Shown here: piece after piece, positions 6,678 to 7,504 of the stretch
Layout of the letters: each line of letters starts with the position of its first letter
Position numbering within the stretch: position 1 is the first letter of the stretch
DNA from: an uncultured Cocleimonas sp.
GTDB lineage: Bacteria > Pseudomonadota > Gammaproteobacteria > Thiotrichales > Thiotrichaceae
Length of the DNA: 7,504 nucleotides
Direction: 5' to 3'
Assembly: GCA_938041705.1 (NCBI GenBank)
Contig: CALISP010000024.1
Coordinates: 1-7,504 of the forward strand
The notes under the pieces: generated by a model
Databases searched by the model: none
What the model saw: the letters and a program-made list of their open reading frames with translations, nothing else
What the model was told of the DNA's origin: nothing
Program-made: the position numbers and the translations under genes

Positions 6678-7007
6678 TCAGTGACCGGTACTTTTAGAAA
6701 ACAAATGAATGATAACAACCCCTGAAACAATCAAACCCATGCCGATTATTGCCGGTAAATCAGGAATTTGTTTGTAAGTTATTGCTGCAATAATAGCTAC
6801 CAATACAATTCCTACACCTGCCCATATTGCATAGGTAATGCCAACAGGGATAGTTCTAAGCACTAGAGTCAAAAAATAAAATGAAACTAAATAAGAAATC
6901 ACAACGATTACGCTAGGAACTAATTTTGAAAACTCCCCTGTAGCTTTTAATAAACTGGTGCCAATTACTTCAGTAATAATCGCCAAGGCTAAATATAAAT
7001 ATGCCAT
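6678..7007 (-). CDS. emrE: EmrE-like small multidrug resistance (SMR) transporter
   Basis: This 109-residue inner-membrane protein has four hydrophobic helices. SMR dimers exchange protons for cationic, lipophilic compounds such as quaternary ammoniums. The essential membrane glutamate is Glu13 in the TEVIGTSLLK segment. Tyr59 and Trp62 (TYAIWAGVG) match EmrE Tyr60 and Trp63, and the helix-4 dimer residues Gly89, Leu92 and Gly96 are kept. The C-terminus SKSTGH is like EmrE's SRSTPH. The match is to EmrE/Qac export types rather than to the SugE/Gdx guanidinium type, but the substrate is inferred. The ribosome site is aagga (7019-7023, minus strand), about 11 bases from ATG, with a closer purine run gaaaga. 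No terminator fits before the convergent neighbour. Confidence 0.93.
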   Translation of the reverse strand: MAYLYLALAIITEVIGTSLLKATGEFSKLVPSVIVVISYLVSFYFLTLVLRTIPVGITYAIWAGVGIVLVAIIAAITYKQIPDLPAIIGMGLIVSGVVIIHLFSKSTGH

Positions 7008-7043
7008 TTCTTTCGTAATCCTTCTGATCAGTAATTAGAGTTC

Positions 7044-7052
7044 ATTCTAGCA
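7044..7052 (-). promoter_or_regulatory. Putative extended -10 promoter of the emrE-like gene
   Basis: The minus strand reads tgctagaat here: a -10-like TAGAAT (5 of 6 consensus positions) preceded by the TGN extension. Transcription would begin near 7037, leaving a leader of about 30 bases. No -35 match is seen; that space is occupied by the C-rich hairpin copy B, whose G-run faces the promoter on this strand. Confidence 0.45.
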
Positions 7053-7053
7053 A

Positions 7054-7079
7054 TTAAAATGACACCCCCCTACTTTTAA
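7054..7079. repeat. C-rich hairpin element, copy B
   Basis: Perfect 6-bp arms ttaaaa (7054-7059) and ttttaa (7074-7079) enclose a t followed by the 13-base loop gacacccccctac (7061-7073). Bases 7061-7077 are identical to 2646-2662. It lies between the 3' end of the LysE-type gene and the 5' end of the emrE-like gene. Relative to the upstream gene it is in the opposite orientation from copies A and C, which argues against a common terminator role. Confidence 0.6.
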
Positions 7080-7165
7080 CGTGTTCTTAAACAATCCACC
7101 TTTAAGGTAGACGTCGCTATACTTCAGTATTGTATCTGTTTCTCATGAACTCAATGATTTTTCAA

Positions 7166-7504
7166 CTAACCTGTAATCAACCAAATACCCACACCAATCA
7201 TCAAGCTACCTGCGATACGGTTCATCATCCGAACATTATCGCGCTTTCTTAATAAATGCGATAGTGATTGACCGCCCAAAGCGTATAACACCAAACAAAT
7301 AAATTCTAAGGTCAAAATAATAACTAAAAAAGCAGCTAACTGAGGGGTTAAAGGTAAAGTTTGATCAACAAATGGTGGTAGTAAAGCTATAAAGAAAGCC
7401 CAACCTTTTGGATTCGCAATAGCGGTAATAAAACCCTGAATCATTAACGAACTACCCGATACTTTAGGGTCAATATCAGTTTTCTCTTGAATCGCTAGGC
7501 GTCC
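7166..7504 (-). CDS. LysE/RhtB-family amino-acid exporter, C-terminal 112 residues (5' end beyond window)
   Basis: The minus-strand frame stays open from the TAG stop at 7166-7168 to the right window edge, so the internal ATG at 7442-7444 is not the start. The fragment includes GFITAIANPKGWAFFIALLPPFVD, the conserved Asn-Pro-Lys segment of LysE/RhtB exporters. Two further hydrophobic helices follow: one around LAAFLVIILTLEFICLVLYALGG and a C-terminal one ending GVGIWLITG. Members are usually a little over 200 residues with about six helices, so roughly half is present. They export amino acids such as lysine, homoserine or threonine, or related small molecules; the substrate cannot be told here. 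The gap of 158 bases to the emrE-like gene makes a tight operon unlikely. Confidence 0.88.
   Translation of the reverse strand, partial: GRLAIQEKTDIDPKVSGSSLMIQGFITAIANPKGWAFFIALLPPFVDQTLPLTPQLAAFLVIILTLEFICLVLYALGGQSLSHLLRKRDNVRMMNRIAGSLMIGVGIWLITG

Noticed and set aside
7098..7130. Small palindromes acctttaaggt (7098-7108) and atact-tc-agtat (7119-7130) behind the LysE-type gene
   Set aside because: The 5-bp arms are expected by chance in AT-rich DNA, and no T-run follows on the minus strand, so no terminator is called.

Overview
This 7.5 kb window looks like chromosomal DNA of an AT-rich, free-living gammaproteobacterium, probably marine. The isocitrate lyase is of the roughly 530-residue Pseudomonas/Colwellia type. 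The RraA-like protein and the EmrE-like transporter also resemble gammaproteobacterial relatives, and the codons favour A/T at third positions. The genus cannot be fixed from sequence alone. No rRNA, tRNA, CRISPR array, phage gene or intact insertion sequence was seen.

Layout from left to right: (1) The 3' half of a very large AAA+ ATPase of the kind usually labelled 'DNA repair ATPase' (DUF3686-type) runs in from the left edge to 2625. It has clear Walker A, Walker B and sensor motifs and a C-terminal tail of degenerate amphipathic repeats. (2) A 527-base AT-rich intergenic region carries a C-rich hairpin element, an imperfect inverted repeat, and the aceA promoter with a perfect 8-bp palindrome. 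(3) aceA (isocitrate lyase, glyoxylate shunt) is closed by a strong 14-bp stem terminator. (4) A RraA-family gene follows; it keeps the Arg-Asp pair of the aldolase/decarboxylase branch. (5) A 227-base gap contains a second, diverged C-rich hairpin. (6) A secreted protein with two thioredoxin-fold domains (CPYC and CDDC) follows. (7) On the minus strand, convergent with it, lie an EmrE-like small multidrug resistance gene and the 3' part of a LysE/RhtB-family exporter that runs off the right edge.

The genes look like separate transcription units rather than one operon. aceA and the RraA-like gene both concern small oxo-acid metabolism (glyoxylate/succinate; pyruvate/oxaloacetate). The last two genes are inner-membrane exporters.

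The most unusual signal is in the intergenic DNA. A 17-base sequence (gacacccccctactttt) occurs exactly twice, 4.4 kb apart, and a diverged relative lies between the two copies. In all three, a 13-base C-rich loop beginning gacacc sits between short inverted repeats. The stem sequences differ from copy to copy while the pairing is kept. This suggests a dispersed, structured repeat family, perhaps REP-like or a mobile-element remnant. The large ATPase, whose biological role is still poorly defined, is the best candidate in the window for a less-described system, but its N-terminus and any upstream partners are outside the window.
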